This document shows positions 36,377 to 49,583 of a stretch of 64,000 nt of DNA, piece by piece. Under the pieces are notes generated by a model. It had not been told where the DNA came from. It worked only from the letters and a program-made list of their open reading frames with translations, and made no database searches. The stretch covers positions 62,001 to 126,000 of the forward strand of contig CACKFP010000001.1 in NCBI GenBank assembly GCA_902599485.1, in the 5' to 3' direction. Position numbers and translations under genes: made by a program. Each line of letters begins with the position of its first letter. The stretch's first letter is position 1. The stretch is from an uncultured Pelagibacteraceae bacterium (GTDB taxonomy: Bacteria; Pseudomonadota; Alphaproteobacteria; Pelagibacterales; Pelagibacteraceae).

Positions 36377-38781
36377 AGTTCACAATTGACTGGTTAAAAA
36401 ACCATCTTGATACAAAATTTAATAATAATCAAATAATAGATAAATTAACTAATATTGGTCTAGAAGTAGAAAGTTTCGAGAGTTCTACATCTGAATTAGA
36501 TACTTTTATTGTTGCAAAAATTATAAATGCTAAAACTCATCCAAATGCTGACAGATTGAAATTATGTGATGTTGATATAGGTAGCGACAAAACAATTGAA
36601 GTAGTATGTGGAGCCCCAAATGCAAAAAATGGTCTTTTGACTGTTTATGCACCTCCAGGATCGATTATTCCTAAAAATCAGATGAAATTATCTGTAAGTA
36701 AAATAAGAGGTGTAACATCATATGGAATGCTCTGTTCTGAGTCAGAATTACTTTTATCCAATGAAAGTGATGGAATTATTGAATTAAAAAACAATAAATA
36801 TGCAAATAAAATTGGAGAAAAATATTTTAAAAACACTTCTGAAAAAGTAATAGATTTATCAATTACGCCCAATAGACCAGATTGTTTAGGAGTAAGAGGA
36901 ATTGCTAGAGATTTGTCTGCTGCTGGTGCTGGTAAATTAAAAATTAATAAAAAATCCAATTTAAAATATAGAGGTAATCAAAATATAAACGTAACAATAA
37001 AAAAAGAAAAAGCTCAAGGATGCACAATATTTGGAAGTTGTTTAATAAAAAATGTAACAAATAAAGAGAGTCCAAAATGGCTAAAAGATAAAATTCTGTC
37101 TTTAGGTCAAAAACCAATATCTGCGATAGTCGATATTACTAATTATGTAATGTTTGATTTAAATAGACCATTACACGCTTATGATGCAGATAAAATAGAT
37201 AATGAAATTATTGTTAGAAGTTCTTCTAAAGGAGAAAGCTTCGAAGCGTTAGATAATAAAAAATATATTTTAGAAAATGATATGTGCGTTATTTCTGACA
37301 GATCTGGAGTCCTTGGTCTTGGCGGCATAATTGGTGGGATAAGATCTGGAACAGAATATTCGACTAGAAATATATTATTAGAATCTGCTTATTTTTTACC
37401 ACGTTCAATAAGGAAAACCTCTAAACAATTAAATATAGATACAGATGCAAAATTCAGATTCGAAAGAGGTATAGATCCACTTTCAATTGAAGAAGGATTA
37501 ATAAAAGCATCTGAGTTAATAAAACAAATTTGTGGAGGCGAAATAAGTAACTTAGATGTAAAAAAAATTGAAAATTATAAAAAAACAATAATTAATTTTG
37601 ACCCATTTCTTTTTGAAAAAACAACCGGATTTAATGTTGAAAATAAAGAACTAATTAAAATACTTGAAAAGCTAGGTTTTAATGTATCTAAGAATAAAAA
37701 AATTCTAAAACTAGTAATACCTTCATGGAGACCTGATATAACTCAACCAATTGATATTGTTGAAGAAATAGTAAGAATAAAAGGCTACGAACATATTAAT
37801 ACTTCAGAACCTATTAAGACAAGATTAAAGCCTACACTTAATTATTATCAGAAATTATTTCATTTTTTACAAAGATCTGTCGCATCAAAAGGTTATTTAG
37901 AAACTGTGACTTGGTCGTTTACGGACTCTAAAATTAATCAATTATTTAAAGAAAATGATCAAGAAATACCAATTGTAAATCCAATTAGTTCAGATCTAAA
38001 TGTTTTAAGAAATTCTATTTTTCCAAATTTATTATTTTATTTAAAAAAAAATTTAGATAGAGGATTTAAAGATATTTCTTTATTTGAAATTGGTCCGGCG
38101 TTTAAAGGAAAAAATCCTGGAGATCAACTGACTATTATAGGTGCCGTGAAGGCAGGTAAGGTTTCAAGATTATCTTGGAATGATAAAGAAAGAAATGTAG
38201 ACACTTTCGATGTAAAAAAAGATGTGATTCAAAGTCTTTGTGAAGCAGGGATTGATAAAGATGAGATTGTTATAGATGACAAAACACCTTCTTACTATCA
38301 CCCAGGAAAATCTGGTGGGGTGTACCAAAATAAAAACGAAAAAAATGCTCTAGCATATTTTGGTGAGATTCATCCAAACATAATAAAAAAATTAGATATA
38401 AAAACGGAAAGTTTAGTAATATTTGAAATTTGCCTCGACTACATAAAAGAGTCAAAACAAAAGATAAAAGATTTAAAATCTGAATATAAATTTTCTGATT
38501 TCCAAAAATCAGAGAGAGATTTTGCTTTTATAATTGATAAAAATTTTAAATCTCAAGAATTAGTTAATATAATTAAATCTGTTGATAACAAATTAATTAA
38601 GTCAGTAAGAGTATTTGATGTGTTTGAAGGAGAAAATATAGCAGAGGGAAAAAAATCTATAGCTGTTAATGTGACTATTCAATCAGAAGAAAAAACATTA
38701 AATGAAAATGACCTAGAAAACATTAATAAACTAATTATCTCTTCAGTTGAGTCAAAGTCTGGCGCAAAAATTAGATCCTAA
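36373..38781 (+). CDS. pheT: phenylalanyl-tRNA synthetase beta
   Basis: The 802-residue subunit has an N-terminal tRNA-binding/EMAP-like domain ([12 protein letters not shown]), B3/B4 editing domain ([12 protein letters not shown]), B5 domain and a C-terminal FDX-ACB domain ([13 protein letters not shown]). It recognises tRNA and edits mischarged Tyr. It is of normal length, overlaps pheS by 4 nt and is followed after 2 nt by lepA. Confidence 0.97.
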   Translation: MKFTIDWLKNHLDTKFNNNQIIDKLTNIGLEVESFESSTSELDTFIVAKIINAKTHPNADRLKLCDVDIGSDKTIEVVCGAPNAKNGLLTVYAPPGSIIPKNQMKLSVSKIRGVTSYGMLCSESELLLSNESDGIIELKNNKYANKIGEKYFKNTSEKVIDLSITPNRPDCLGVRGIARDLSAAGAGKLKINKKSNLKYRGNQNINVTIKKEKAQGCTIFGSCLIKNVTNKESPKWLKDKILSLGQKPISAIVDITNYVMFDLNRPLHAYDADKIDNEIIVRSSSKGESFEALDNKKYILENDMCVISDRSGVLGLGGIIGGIRSGTEYSTRNILLESAYFLPRSIRKTSKQLNIDTDAKFRFERGIDPLSIEEGLIKASELIKQICGGEISNLDVKKIENYKKTIINFDPFLFEKTTGFNVENKELIKILEKLGFNVSKNKKILKLVIPSWRPDITQPIDIVEEIVRIKGYEHINTSEPIKTRLKPTLNYYQKLFHFLQRSVASKGYLETVTWSFTDSKINQLFKENDQEIPIVNPISSDLNVLRNSIFPNLLFYLKKNLDRGFKDISLFEIGPAFKGKNPGDQLTIIGAVKAGKVSRLSWNDKERNVDTFDVKKDVIQSLCEAGIDKDEIVIDDKTPSYYHPGKSGGVYQNKNEKNALAYFGEIHPNIIKKLDIKTESLVIFEICLDYIKESKQKIKDLKSEYKFSDFQKSERDFAFIIDKNFKSQELVNIIKSVDNKLIKSVRVFDVFEGENIAEGKKSIAVNVTIQSEEKTLNENDLENINKLIISSVESKSGAKIRS

Positions 38782-38783
38782 AA

Positions 38784-40592
38784 ATGGGTGATACAATAGA
38801 CAACATTAGGAATTTTGCAATTATAGCTCATATAGATCATGGGAAGTCAACTATAGCTGACAGAATAATTCATAAATGCGGAGGTTTGAGTGATAGAGAA
38901 ATGAAATCTCAAGTGCTTGACTCTATGGATATAGAAAGAGAGAGAGGAATAACAATTAAAGCACAAACAGTTAAATTAAATTATAAAGCTAAAAATGGGA
39001 AAAATTATATTCTAAATATTATAGACACCCCAGGACATGTAGATTTTAGTTATGAAGTTAGTAGAAGCCTTTATGCGTGCGAAGGTTCAATATTAATTGT
39101 AGATAGCACCCAAGGCGTTGAAGCTCAAACACTGGCAAATGTATACCAAGCACTTGATATAAATCATGAGATTATTCCAGTATTAAATAAAATTGATTTA
39201 CCAGCATCTGATCTTGAGAGAACAAATAATCAAATTGAGGACGTGATTGGCATAGATACATCTAATTCTGTTCCGTGCTCTGGAAAAACTGGACAAGGAA
39301 TAGATGAAATTCTTGAGCAAATTATTAACTCTTTGCCTGGACCTAAAGGTGAAAGATATAACAAATTAAAATGTTTATTAGTTGATAGCTGGTATGACAC
39401 TTATCTTGGAGTAGTTATATTGGTCAGAATTATAGATGGAAAACTAAAAAAAAATATGAAAATAAAAATGATGTCTACAAATCAAGAATATATTGTAGAA
39501 AAAGTTGGTGTTTTTACTCCTAAGGCAAAAGATGTGAGTGAACTTAATGCTGGAGAAATAGGTTTTATTACAACTGGTATTAAAATTTTATCAGAAACTA
39601 AGGTTGGAGACACTATATGCGATGCAGAAAATCCTCTCCAAGATGCATTACCAGGTTTCAAACCAAGTAAACCAGTAGTTTTTTGTGGTTTATTTCCTGT
39701 AGATAGTTCTGAATATCAAAAGTTAAAAGATGGACTTGCTAAATTACAATTAAATGATGCAAGTTTTTCTTATGAAGCAGAATCATCATCTGCCTTAGGA
39801 CTTGGTTTTAGATGTGGATTTTTAGGTCTTTTACATCTTGAAATAATTACAGAAAGACTTGAAAGAGAATTTGATATAAATTTATTAACCACAACACCTG
39901 GTGTTGTTTATAAAGTTCACTTAAATAATAGTGAAATTATCGAGCTTCAAAATCCATCAAATTTACCAGATCCTACTTATATAAAATATATTGAAGAACC
40001 ATGGATTAAAGCCACAATTATCACTCCAGATCAATACTTGGGATCAATTATTAAGTTATGTCAAAATAAAAGAGGTATTCAAACTAATTTAAGTTATTCA
40101 GGAAATCGTGCAGTAATTAATTATGAGATACCTTTAAATGAAGTCGTATTTGATTTTAATGATCGTCTTAAATCTATGACAAGTGGATATGCTAGTTTTG
40201 ATTATGAAATTATTGATCACAAAGAAGGAGATCTAGTAAAAATGAACATACTTGTAAACTCAGAACCTGTTGATGCTCTTGCAATGATGATACATAAAGA
40301 TTTTGCTCAAAATACAGGTAGAGAGGTATGTGAAAAATTAAAAGACTTAATTCCAAGACACAACTTTATGATACCAATTCAAGCAGCAATTGGTGGTAAA
40401 ATTATCGCCAGAGAAACTATTAAAGGTTTTAAAAAAGATGTATTAACGAAAATTCACGGAGGTGGGGCAACAGATAGAAAAAGAAAACTGCTTGAAAAAC
40501 AGAAAAAAGGTAAAGCTAGAGCTAAGCAATTTGGAAAAGTTGAGATTCCTCAAGAAGCATTTATAGGTGTTTTAAAGATAAACAAAGAGTAG
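38784..40592 (+). CDS. lepA: elongation factor 4 (LepA)
   Basis: The 602-residue GTPase has G motifs [17 protein letters not shown] and NKIDL, followed by EF-G-like domains and the LepA C-terminal domain ([35 protein letters not shown]). It acts on stalled ribosomes. It ends 7 nt before tRNA-Ser. Confidence 0.97.
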   Translation: MGDTIDNIRNFAIIAHIDHGKSTIADRIIHKCGGLSDREMKSQVLDSMDIERERGITIKAQTVKLNYKAKNGKNYILNIIDTPGHVDFSYEVSRSLYACEGSILIVDSTQGVEAQTLANVYQALDINHEIIPVLNKIDLPASDLERTNNQIEDVIGIDTSNSVPCSGKTGQGIDEILEQIINSLPGPKGERYNKLKCLLVDSWYDTYLGVVILVRIIDGKLKKNMKIKMMSTNQEYIVEKVGVFTPKAKDVSELNAGEIGFITTGIKILSETKVGDTICDAENPLQDALPGFKPSKPVVFCGLFPVDSSEYQKLKDGLAKLQLNDASFSYEAESSSALGLGFRCGFLGLLHLEIITERLEREFDINLLTTTPGVVYKVHLNNSEIIELQNPSNLPDPTYIKYIEEPWIKATIITPDQYLGSIIKLCQNKRGIQTNLSYSGNRAVINYEIPLNEVVFDFNDRLKSMTSGYASFDYEIIDHKEGDLVKMNILVNSEPVDALAMMIHKDFAQNTGREVCEKLKDLIPRHNFMIPIQAAIGGKIIARETIKGFKKDVLTKIHGGGATDRKRKLLEKQKKGKARAKQFGKVEIPQEAFIGVLKINKE

Positions 40593-40599
40593 GTATTTT

Positions 40600-40689
40600 G
40601 GAGAGGTGGCCGAGTGGTTGAAGGCGCACGCTTGGAAAGCGTGTATAGGGGAAACTCTATCATGGGTTCGAATCCCATTCTCTCCGCCA
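40600..40689 (+). tRNA. tRNA-Ser (anticodon GGA)
   Basis: The 90-nt class II tRNA has acceptor GGAGAGG pairing with TCTCC at the other end, followed by discriminator G and an encoded CCA. The anticodon stem CACGC/GCGTG holds loop TTGGAAA with anticodon GGA. It has the long serine variable arm and GGTTCGAATCC T-arm. Confidence 0.95.
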
Positions 40690-40716
40690 CATTTTTGTTG
40701 GAAAAATGATCTTTTT
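40690..40716 (+). terminator. probable terminator after tRNA-Ser
   Basis: CATTTTT (40690-40696) and AAAAATG (40702-40708) form a 7-bp AT-rich stem with a GTTGG loop, followed by TCTTTTT (40710-40716). It is weak because of low GC. The rest of the gap to 40859 is AT-rich, with a possible gyrB promoter but no certain site. Confidence 0.45.
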
Positions 40717-40835
40717 AACGGGTTTTATAGAAATAGAAAAAAAATCTAAAAAACATCAAAAAAACGTTGGTATCCAAGACTAATTTAAGCATTTGCGTCT
40801 CTACCATTTTTAAATTTTTTGTAAAAATGTTATAA

Positions 40836-42917
<2,082 letters not shown>

Positions 42918-44198
42918 ATGGATTTAAAACAATCTGTCAAGGCAGCATCATTAAATAAGTCAACATATATCAATTTAAGATGGATTGGGATTTTAGGTCA
43001 ATTTATAACTATAAACACAGTCAAATTTATTTTTGGTTTTGAGTTCAACTTTATTTTATCTAATCTAATAATTTTTATTGGAGCTTTAAGCAATTTCTAC
43101 TTAATGTTTTTTTATAAAAAAACAGTACTTTCAAACACAACTTCTTTTAATTTTTTATCTTTAGATATACTTCAATTGAGCGCTTTACTTTACTTATCTG
43201 GGGGTATTCTAAATCCATTTTCAATATTCCTTTTGATACCAAGTGTATTTGCTGCATCCAATTTAAATATTAAAACAAATATTGCTTTAATTTTAATTAC
43301 TCTAGCATCGATTATAATTTTAACTTTTTATCATTATGAATTGCCAAAACCATTGGATGAATATAGTATTAGTTTGTATTATTACTATGCAATTCCTCTT
43401 GCATTGATAATTGCATTATTTTTTTTAAATTATTTTGCATTTATTTTTGGACAAGAAACAAATCTTAGGAAAGATGCATTAGATAAAATCCAAGAAGTAA
43501 TTTCCAAAGAACATGAGCTGGTTTCACTTGGGGGACAGGCTGCAGCTGCAGCTCATTCATTTGGTACTCCTTTGTCTACAATTAAAATTATTTCTCACGA
43601 TTTATTTGATCAATTTAAAGATAATAATGATGTTAAAAAAGATCTCGAACTATTAATTAGTCAAGTTAATAGGTGTAATGAGATTTTAAAAAAATTAACA
43701 TTAAATCCTACGATAGAAGATGATTTTATTGACAAAAACAAAACGCTTTATGATTATATTAACGAGATAGTTAACTCATTTAAGGAAATTTCTAATAAGA
43801 ATTTCAATATTGATAAAGAGCAAGATTCTAACTCATTTGAAATTTTAAAATCTGTTGAAATTGTTTATGGTTTGAGAAATTTTATTGGAAACGCTAACAA
43901 ATTTTCAAATGAAAATATCTATATTGCTATCAAAAGTGACAGTCAAAAGACTGAAATAACAATAGAGGATGATGGCCCTGGTATCCCAAAAGATATACTT
44001 AATAAGATTGGAGAGCCTTATATTAAGACACTTAAACCCAAAGATAACAAAAAAACTGGACTAGGTTTAGGGATTTTTATAGGCAAAACATTATTAGAAA
44101 AAAATTCTGCCAGAATAAAAATTAGAAATTCAGAAACTAGAGGTGGAGCTGAAGTAAATATAGAATGGGAAAATAAAAATTTAAAAAAATTAGTGTAA
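42918..44198 (+). CDS. regB: RegB/PrrB-like redox sensor histidine kinase
   Basis: The 426-residue kinase has about six N-terminal membrane helices with the quinone-site segment [13 protein letters not shown] (about 94-106). The H-box [14 protein letters not shown] has phospho-acceptor His213. A Cys (253) in [10 protein letters not shown] sits where RegB has its redox-active cysteine. The ATPase part has NANKF, DDGPGIP and GLGLGIF. It should sense quinone or redox state and phosphorylate a RegA-type regulator, which is not in the window. It begins immediately after gyrB's stop. Its end overlaps convergent cobT by 9 nt. Confidence 0.85.
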   Translation: MDLKQSVKAASLNKSTYINLRWIGILGQFITINTVKFIFGFEFNFILSNLIIFIGALSNFYLMFFYKKTVLSNTTSFNFLSLDILQLSALLYLSGGILNPFSIFLLIPSVFAASNLNIKTNIALILITLASIIILTFYHYELPKPLDEYSISLYYYYAIPLALIIALFFLNYFAFIFGQETNLRKDALDKIQEVISKEHELVSLGGQAAAAAHSFGTPLSTIKIISHDLFDQFKDNNDVKKDLELLISQVNRCNEILKKLTLNPTIEDDFIDKNKTLYDYINEIVNSFKEISNKNFNIDKEQDSNSFEILKSVEIVYGLRNFIGNANKFSNENIYIAIKSDSQKTEITIEDDGPGIPKDILNKIGEPYIKTLKPKDNKKTGLGLGIFIGKTLLEKNSARIKIRNSETRGGAEVNIEWENKNLKKLV

Positions 44199-45980
44199 TT
44201 TTTTATTATTTTCAAACAATCCGCTAAGCTGACCAATCATTACATCACCTAATTCTTGAACATCGGCAATTTTTATCGCTTTTTTGTAATATCTAGAAAC
44301 ATCATGGCCTATACCTATGGCAAGAATTTCGATATCACTTTTGTTTTCAATCGATTTTACAGTTTGCTTTAGATGTTTTTCTAAAAAATCACCCGAGTTA
44401 ACAGATAATGTTGAATCATCAACTGGAGCTCCATCGGAAATAACCATAAGAATTTTTCTCTCTTCTTTTCTTTTTTTAAGTCTATTGAAAGCCCAAGTAA
44501 TAGCTTCACCATCAATATTTTCTTTAAGCAATCCTTCTTTTAGCATTAAACCTAAATTTTTTTTTGATTGTCTCCAGTGGGTATCAGCAGATTTATAAAT
44601 TATATGTCTTAGGTCATTTAAACGTCCTGGATTTTTTAATTTTCCAAGTTTATTCCACTTTTCTCTACTCTTGCCACCCTTCCAATTTTTTGTTGTAAAA
44701 CCAAGAATTTCAACTTTAACCGAGCATCTTTCTAATGTTCTAGACAATATATCAGCACAAAGGGCTGCAATAGTAATTGGCCTTCCTCTCATAGATCCAG
44801 AATTATCTATAAGTAAAGTCACAACTGTATCTTTAAACTCTAAATCTTTCTCTTTTTTAAAAGAAAGGGAATTATATGGATCAATTATTATTCTTGGTAA
44901 TTTTGAACTATCTAATAAACCTTCTTCAAGATCAAATTCCCAAGATCTATTTTGTTTTGCAAGTAACTGTCTTTGTAATTTATTTGCCAGTTTTGTAATT
45001 ATGTCTTGGAAACTAGTTAGCTGTTGATCTAAATTTTTTCTTAATTTTGAAATTTCTTCAGAATTTTCCAATGTTTCTGCTTTTGCTGTCTCATCAAATT
45101 CTGAAGTATATATTTTATATTCTTTATTACTTATTCCTAAATTTTTTTTCTGAACAATATTTTCTATTTCATTATTTTCAGCATCATCATTTCCTAGTTG
45201 TTCATCAAGTCTAAATTCATTCATTTCGTCAGAACTATCAACTCCTTCATTAATACTGTCTTCCTCTTCTCTCTCCTGAGAGTCTCCACTATCTGTTTTT
45301 TGATCATCTTTTGAATTATTGTTATCTTGCTCATCTTCTTTCTGTTCTTCTCTTTTGTTTTCTTCTTCGGATTCGAAGATTTCCATATTCTGAAGAATTT
45401 CTGATATTTTAGAATTGTATATGTCCTGATTCTCTGCATTTTCTTTTAAAAAGTGTATGTGTTTATCTAAAGATTTTTCAAAATCATCTTTCCAGTATGA
45501 TAAAATTTTTTCAGCGCTTTCAGTTAAATTTACATTCATTATTTTATTAAGCATGTAATATTCAAAAGCTTCAGAGACATTAGATTCCTCTTTCTTTTTT
45601 ATATTTTCAGATTTTGCCATACCAATCTTATTGTTATATTTGGCCATTAAATTTTTAGAAATTCCTCTCATCATTTGTGATCCTAAAAGTTCATATCTTA
45701 TTTTTTCAGAAATTTTATACAGTGTATGGCATGTAGGTGTTTTTGGAATATTTTGTTCCAATGTAAAATTATCAGAAAATTTTCTTTTTAATGCTTCTGA
45801 ATCTGCTTCGGCTCTTAACTTAATAAAGTTTTCTTTATCTTTTAAATTATCAAATTTAGAAATATTAAATTCTTTTAAATTTTTTTTGTCTTTTAATGAA
45901 TATGTTTCGCCTGAAATGGCTTTAATCGTTGAATTTAAAGCTTGTTTAAATTGCTCTTTTATAAGATCATCTTTGTTCAT
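44190..45980 (-). CDS. cobT: CobT-like cobaltochelatase subunit (vWA domain)
   Basis: The protein (about 596 residues) has a CobT N-terminal domain ([23 protein letters not shown]), an acidic low-complexity middle rich in Glu and Asp, and a C-terminal vWA metal site ([14 protein letters not shown]). The ATG at 45978-45980 shares one base with the cobS stop (TAATG), so I prefer it to a start 16 codons upstream that would overlap cobS by 49 nt. With CobS it could be the ATPase partner of a cobalt chelatase. CobN is not visible here, so a chaperone-type role is possible. Confidence 0.88.
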   Translation of the reverse strand: MNKDDLIKEQFKQALNSTIKAISGETYSLKDKKNLKEFNISKFDNLKDKENFIKLRAEADSEALKRKFSDNFTLEQNIPKTPTCHTLYKISEKIRYELLGSQMMRGISKNLMAKYNNKIGMAKSENIKKKEESNVSEAFEYYMLNKIMNVNLTESAEKILSYWKDDFEKSLDKHIHFLKENAENQDIYNSKISEILQNMEIFESEEENKREEQKEDEQDNNNSKDDQKTDSGDSQEREEEDSINEGVDSSDEMNEFRLDEQLGNDDAENNEIENIVQKKNLGISNKEYKIYTSEFDETAKAETLENSEEISKLRKNLDQQLTSFQDIITKLANKLQRQLLAKQNRSWEFDLEEGLLDSSKLPRIIIDPYNSLSFKKEKDLEFKDTVVTLLIDNSGSMRGRPITIAALCADILSRTLERCSVKVEILGFTTKNWKGGKSREKWNKLGKLKNPGRLNDLRHIIYKSADTHWRQSKKNLGLMLKEGLLKENIDGEAITWAFNRLKKRKEERKILMVISDGAPVDDSTLSVNSGDFLEKHLKQTVKSIENKSDIEILAIGIGHDVSRYYKKAIKIADVQELGDVMIGQLSGLFENNKKLH

Positions 45981-46954
45981 TAAACCTGAATATTTATCAT
46001 CGACTCTGGTAGTTCTTCTCCAAAACATCTTTGATAATATTCTGCAATTGTATTCTTTTCTACATCATCACATTTATTTAAAAAAGTTACTCTGAATGCA
46101 TAGCCCACATCTTTAAATATTTCTGAATTTTCTGCCCAATGTAGTACCGTCCTAGGACTCATAACAGTTGAAATATCTCCAGCCATAAATCCTTTTCTAG
46201 TAAGTGTCGCAACTTTTATCATGTTTGCAACTATCTCTTTACCTTTACTATTATCTAAAGATTTATTTTTTCCTAAAATAATTTCCATTTCTTTTTCCAA
46301 AGATAAATAATTTAATGTTGTTACGATATTCCATCTATCCATTTGTCCCTGGTTTATTTGTTGTGTTCCATGATAGAGTCCAGTTGTGTCTCCTAAACCA
46401 ACAGTATTTGAGGTTGCAAATAATCTGAAATATTTATTTTGCTTAATGACCTTATTCTTATCTAATAAAGTAAAATTTCCTTCAGCTTCCAAAACTCTTT
46501 GAATTACAAACATCACATCTGGTCTACCGGCATCATATTCATCAAATACTAAAGCTACTGGATTTTGAATCGACCAAGGAAGAATTCCCTCCTTGAATTC
46601 TGTCACTTGTTTTCCATCTTTGATTACAATTGAGTCTTTACCAATTAAATCAATTCTACTAACATGGCTATCTAAATTAATTCTAATACATGGCCAGTTT
46701 AATCTAGCAGCAATTTGTTCTATATGTGTGGATTTACCTGTTCCATGATAACCTTGTACAAGAACTCTTTTATTGAATGAAAATCCAGATAGGATCGCTA
46801 AAGTTGTGTCTTTATCAAATTTATAAGTTTTATCTATATCTGGCACATAATCAGTTTTTTTTGAAAATGCGTTCACTTCCATATCAGAATCTATACCGAA
46901 GGTTTGTTTGATCGATAATTTAATATCTGGGGTCTGTTCAATATTTGCTGTCAA
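45980..46954 (-). CDS. cobS: CobS-like AAA+ ATPase
   Basis: The 324-residue AAA+ protein has Walker [10 protein letters not shown] (68-76), Walker B in [10 protein letters not shown] and the sensor [11 protein letters not shown]. These match the MoxR/CobS family, with the N-terminal [15 protein letters not shown] segment of CobS. It couples ATP hydrolysis to a vWA partner (CobT). The neighbours are cobT, a J-domain protein and bolA, the usual alphaproteobacterial set. The N terminus overlaps the J-domain gene by 17 nt. Confidence 0.92.
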   Translation of the reverse strand: MTANIEQTPDIKLSIKQTFGIDSDMEVNAFSKKTDYVPDIDKTYKFDKDTTLAILSGFSFNKRVLVQGYHGTGKSTHIEQIAARLNWPCIRINLDSHVSRIDLIGKDSIVIKDGKQVTEFKEGILPWSIQNPVALVFDEYDAGRPDVMFVIQRVLEAEGNFTLLDKNKVIKQNKYFRLFATSNTVGLGDTTGLYHGTQQINQGQMDRWNIVTTLNYLSLEKEMEIILGKNKSLDNSKGKEIVANMIKVATLTRKGFMAGDISTVMSPRTVLHWAENSEIFKDVGYAFRVTFLNKCDDVEKNTIAEYYQRCFGEELPESMINIQV

Positions 46955-47471
46955 TTTTGTCCTTATAAGTATTTTTTAATTGGGTATAAGCTAAAGTTAT
47001 TACTTTAAGCTTATCTTCAAATTTTTTATTGCCAGCATTCATATCAGGGTGAAATTTTTTCACAAGTCTTTTGAATTTTTCTTGTATTTTGGCCCATTTT
47101 AAACCAACTCCAACACCTAAAATTTCAAAGGCTTTAAGATCATTACTATTAAACTTAAACTTATTCATATTATTCAAGTTGCTAAAATCTTTAAATTTTC
47201 CATTTTCATCTTTTAAAGTATTATTCCACAATATTTTGAAAAAATTATCTGAAGAGCTAAAACTCTGTGTTGGCTTATGCCATGTCATGTCAGATTTTAA
47301 AAAGTTGACCACTTGTTCGTCGCTCATACCTGAAAAATAATTCCAGCTTTTATTAAACTCTCTTACATGCTCAAGACAGAGAAGCCTATATTCTTTGCTG
47401 TTATCCTTTTCTTTTGGTGCTTTGTAAAGTCCCTCTTCGTTACAATTATTCCATTCACAAATATTTTTCAT
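46938..47471 (-). CDS. J-domain (DnaJ-like) protein
   Basis: The protein (about 177 residues) has an N-terminal cysteine-containing part ([16 protein letters not shown] and [10 protein letters not shown], possibly zinc-binding) and a C-terminal J domain ([14 protein letters not shown]) with the HPD motif. It would stimulate an Hsp70 ATPase for a specific client. I use the ATG at 47469-47471; the longer frame starts with TTG at 47486. It lies just 20 nt from the divergent bolA start and upstream of cobS, so it may serve the CobS/CobT system. Confidence 0.85.
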   Translation of the reverse strand: MKNICEWNNCNEEGLYKAPKEKDNSKEYRLLCLEHVREFNKSWNYFSGMSDEQVVNFLKSDMTWHKPTQSFSSSDNFFKILWNNTLKDENGKFKDFSNLNNMNKFKFNSNDLKAFEILGVGVGLKWAKIQEKFKRLVKKFHPDMNAGNKKFEDKLKVITLAYTQLKNTYKDKIDSKY

Positions 47472-47481
47472 ATTATATAAT
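47454..47481 (+). promoter_or_regulatory. promoter for bolA inside the J-domain gene start
   Basis: TTCACA (47454-47459, five of six -35 matches) lies 16 nt from a perfect TATAAT (47476-47481). The transcript would start near 47488, only 4 nt before the bolA ATG at 47492, so bolA would be nearly leaderless. The -35 lies inside the divergent J-domain ORF. Confidence 0.5.
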
Positions 47482-47491
47482 ATCAAGTTTA

Positions 47492-47752
47492 ATGGATATT
47501 AATCAACTTTCAAAAAAAATTGAAAATAAACTTTTGAAAAACACTTCCATAAAAGATGTAAAGATAATTGACAACACTTATAAGCATTTAAAACACAAGT
47601 CACATCAGAAAGGCAAATTTCATATTAAATTAGAAATAGATTCTGATATATTAAAAAAAACGAATAGAATTCAGTCTAATAAAGTAATTTACAAAATTTT
47701 AAGCGAAGAATTGAAAACTGATATTCATTCTTTACAAATAAGCTTTATTTAA
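47492..47752 (+). CDS. BolA-family protein
   Basis: This 86-residue protein (start at 47492, 26 codons inside a longer frame) has the BolA fold: LSKKIENKLLKN, a KSHQKGKFHIKLEI segment (normally a conserved His that can bind an iron-sulfur cluster with a monothiol glutaredoxin) and YKILSEELKTDIHSLQIS. BolA proteins take part in Fe-S and iron regulation. The short start matches family length and the promoter just upstream. It overlaps convergent aroB by 21 nt. Confidence 0.88.
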   Translation: MDINQLSKKIENKLLKNTSIKDVKIIDNTYKHLKHKSHQKGKFHIKLEIDSDILKKTNRIQSNKVIYKILSEELKTDIHSLQISFI

Positions 47753-48847
47753 TTCTTTTAATAAAAAATTGTTCAATTCACTAGATTTGGCCTGATAACT
47801 TAGGTTTAACTTTCCAAAATTCCTTATTAATATTAAGTTTATACTATCTGATTTATTTTTTTTATCACTTTTCATAAAATTTAGAATTGATGTAATTTTC
47901 CTTTTATTAAAAAGATCTTTATATTTATTTTTAATTTCTATCTTTTTAATATGATTATTTATTAATTCTGAATTTGAGTATGAAATAATTTTTTTTTCTT
48001 TACTAAAATTTACAGCATTCATTAAACCAAATATAACAGCTTCTCCATGATTTAATTTTTTTGAGTAACCAAGAGTAGCCTCATATGCGTGAGCAAAAGT
48101 ATGACCAAGATTTAAAGATTTTCTTAAATTCTTTTCTTTTTCATCTTTTTCGATAATTTTTTTTTTTAATAAACAGCTATTTAAAATTGCATTAATTATA
48201 AAAATTCCTTTTAGGTTTAAAATCTTATTAAAATTTTTATCTAAAAAAACAAAATTTTTTTTGCTATCAATTAAACTACTTTTTAATATTTCAGCATATC
48301 CACATATAATTTCTCTTTTGGGGAGGGTATGTAGTAAATTAATATCTGAAATTACTAAATCTGGCTGATAAAAACTTCCTACAAGATTTTTTCCAAATTT
48401 ATTGTTAATACCTGTTTTTCCGCCAATAGAAGAGTCGACTTGAGCTAATAAAGTGGATGGAATGTTAATAAATTTTATTCCTCTTTTATATGTGCTGGCT
48501 GCATATCCAACTACATCTCCTGTAATTCCTCCACCAAATGAAATAATACAGTCCTCTCTATAAAAATTATTTTTAAATAAAACATTATGTATTTTATCGA
48601 TACTTAAGTAACTTTTATTTTTTTCATTTGCATTAAAATTTAAAGTGTAAATTTTTTGATTTTTTAAATTTTTTAAAAGTAATGTTCTAAATTTTTTTGG
48701 TATCTTATTGTCAATTACGATCAAACATTTTGAAAAAAATAATTTATTTTTTTTAAAAATATTTTTTAACTTTGGGATTAGATTGGTACCAATATGAACC
48801 TCGTAATTTTTACTTTTAGTTTTAACCTTTATTATTTTTTGTTTCAT
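47732..48847 (-). CDS. aroB: 3-dehydroquinate synthase
   Basis: The 371-residue enzyme has the NAD-binding GGGITGDVVGYAASTYKRGI and active-site residues in LNLGHTFAHAYE and NHGEAVIFGLMN. It converts DAHP to 3-dehydroquinate in the shikimate pathway, using NAD and a divalent metal. Its start overlaps aroK by 26 nt. The order aroK-aroB is usual. Confidence 0.96.
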   Translation of the reverse strand: MKQKIIKVKTKSKNYEVHIGTNLIPKLKNIFKKNKLFFSKCLIVIDNKIPKKFRTLLLKNLKNQKIYTLNFNANEKNKSYLSIDKIHNVLFKNNFYREDCIISFGGGITGDVVGYAASTYKRGIKFINIPSTLLAQVDSSIGGKTGINNKFGKNLVGSFYQPDLVISDINLLHTLPKREIICGYAEILKSSLIDSKKNFVFLDKNFNKILNLKGIFIINAILNSCLLKKKIIEKDEKEKNLRKSLNLGHTFAHAYEATLGYSKKLNHGEAVIFGLMNAVNFSKEKKIISYSNSELINNHIKKIEIKNKYKDLFNKRKITSILNFMKSDKKNKSDSINLILIRNFGKLNLSYQAKSSELNNFLLKELNKAYL

Positions 48848-49346
48848 ATTTTTTTATAATTTTATTTGCTATTTCATTTTTATTTAACTGATCGCAATTA
48901 ATTGTGAAATCTGCCAAACTATATATTTTAGCTCTTTCATCTATTAGTTTCTCTAAATCTGTTACACTTAATGTCATAGCCAGAGGTCTTTTTTTGCTAC
49001 CATTTATTCTTTTAATTATTATATCTTTTTTCCAGTTCAACCAAAAACTAAAAGAACTCTTCTTACATTCTTTCCTAATATTAGTATTAATATATGCACC
49101 TCCACCTAGTGATAAAATTTGTTTTTCACCTTTTAAACATGATAATGTTATTTCTTCCTCACATTCACGGAAGTATTTTTCTCCCTTTTTTTTGAAAATT
49201 TCTGCAATTTTCATTTTTTCTTTTTCCTCAATTTTATTATCTATATCAATAAATTTAAGTTTGGTTTGGTTTGAAATCAATTTTCCTATTAATGTCTTTC
49301 CCGAACCCATCATACCTACTAAAACTAGATTTTTATTTGATTCCAT
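48822..49346 (-). CDS. aroK: shikimate kinase
   Basis: The 174-residue P-loop kinase has GMMGSGKT (11-18), the shikimate-site residues FIDIDNKIEEKEKM and RECEEEI, and the lid LNGSKKRPLA-like segment RINGSKKRPLAMTL. It phosphorylates shikimate at O3. It is the first gene of the aroK-aroB pair and is divergent from two small envelope ORFs with 96 nt between. Confidence 0.95.
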   Translation of the reverse strand: MESNKNLVLVGMMGSGKTLIGKLISNQTKLKFIDIDNKIEEKEKMKIAEIFKKKGEKYFRECEEEITLSCLKGEKQILSLGGGAYINTNIRKECKKSSFSFWLNWKKDIIIKRINGSKKRPLAMTLSVTDLEKLIDERAKIYSLADFTINCDQLNKNEIANKIIKKYETKNNKG

Positions 49347-49442
49347 ATATTTCTAAGTTGAAAAAACACAAATATGTCTTATTTTGATTTTACAAAATTA
49401 TATGCTTTTAAAACATTATACTACAAAGGAATATAACATAAT

Positions 49443-49583
49443 ATGAAATTTGCAATTAAAGCTGGAATTATTTTTTTTATATTGATTTTGTCTATTGTTG
49501 TTTTGAGTCAGATTGATTTCCCATCCCCCAACAAAAAAATTGAAGTGATTTTGCCTAATGAAAATTTTAAAACAATTAAGTAA
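49443..49583 (+). CDS. 46-residue membrane-anchored peptide (unrecognised)
   Basis: The short ORF (ATG 49443, TAA 49581-49583) encodes 46 residues: a short basic start, one hydrophobic helix (about 8-22) and a polar tail (DFPSPNKKIEVILP) that would sit in the periplasm. An AGGA element lies 12 nt before the ATG. A TATACT -10-like element is at 49417-49422 with no clear -35. The ORF overlaps the start of the next gene by 26 nt, which suggests an operon. I do not recognise its family. Confidence 0.5.
   Translation: MKFAIKAGIIFFILILSIVVLSQIDFPSPNKKIEVILPNENFKTIK

Noticed and set aside
40706..40783. A 25-codon ORF after tRNA-Ser (start at 40706)
   Set aside because: It begins inside the hairpin of the tRNA terminator, has a poor ribosome-binding site and no coupling; chance is the simplest explanation.
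40769..40803. Sequence downstream of tRNA-Ser considered as an integration-site remnant
   Set aside because: No repeat of the tRNA 3' end, no integrase and no foreign genes are present.
44317..46095. Open frames on the plus strand within the cobT/cobS region
   Set aside because: They are antisense to well-supported cobT and cobS and rich in Ser/Phe/Leu from antisense reading.
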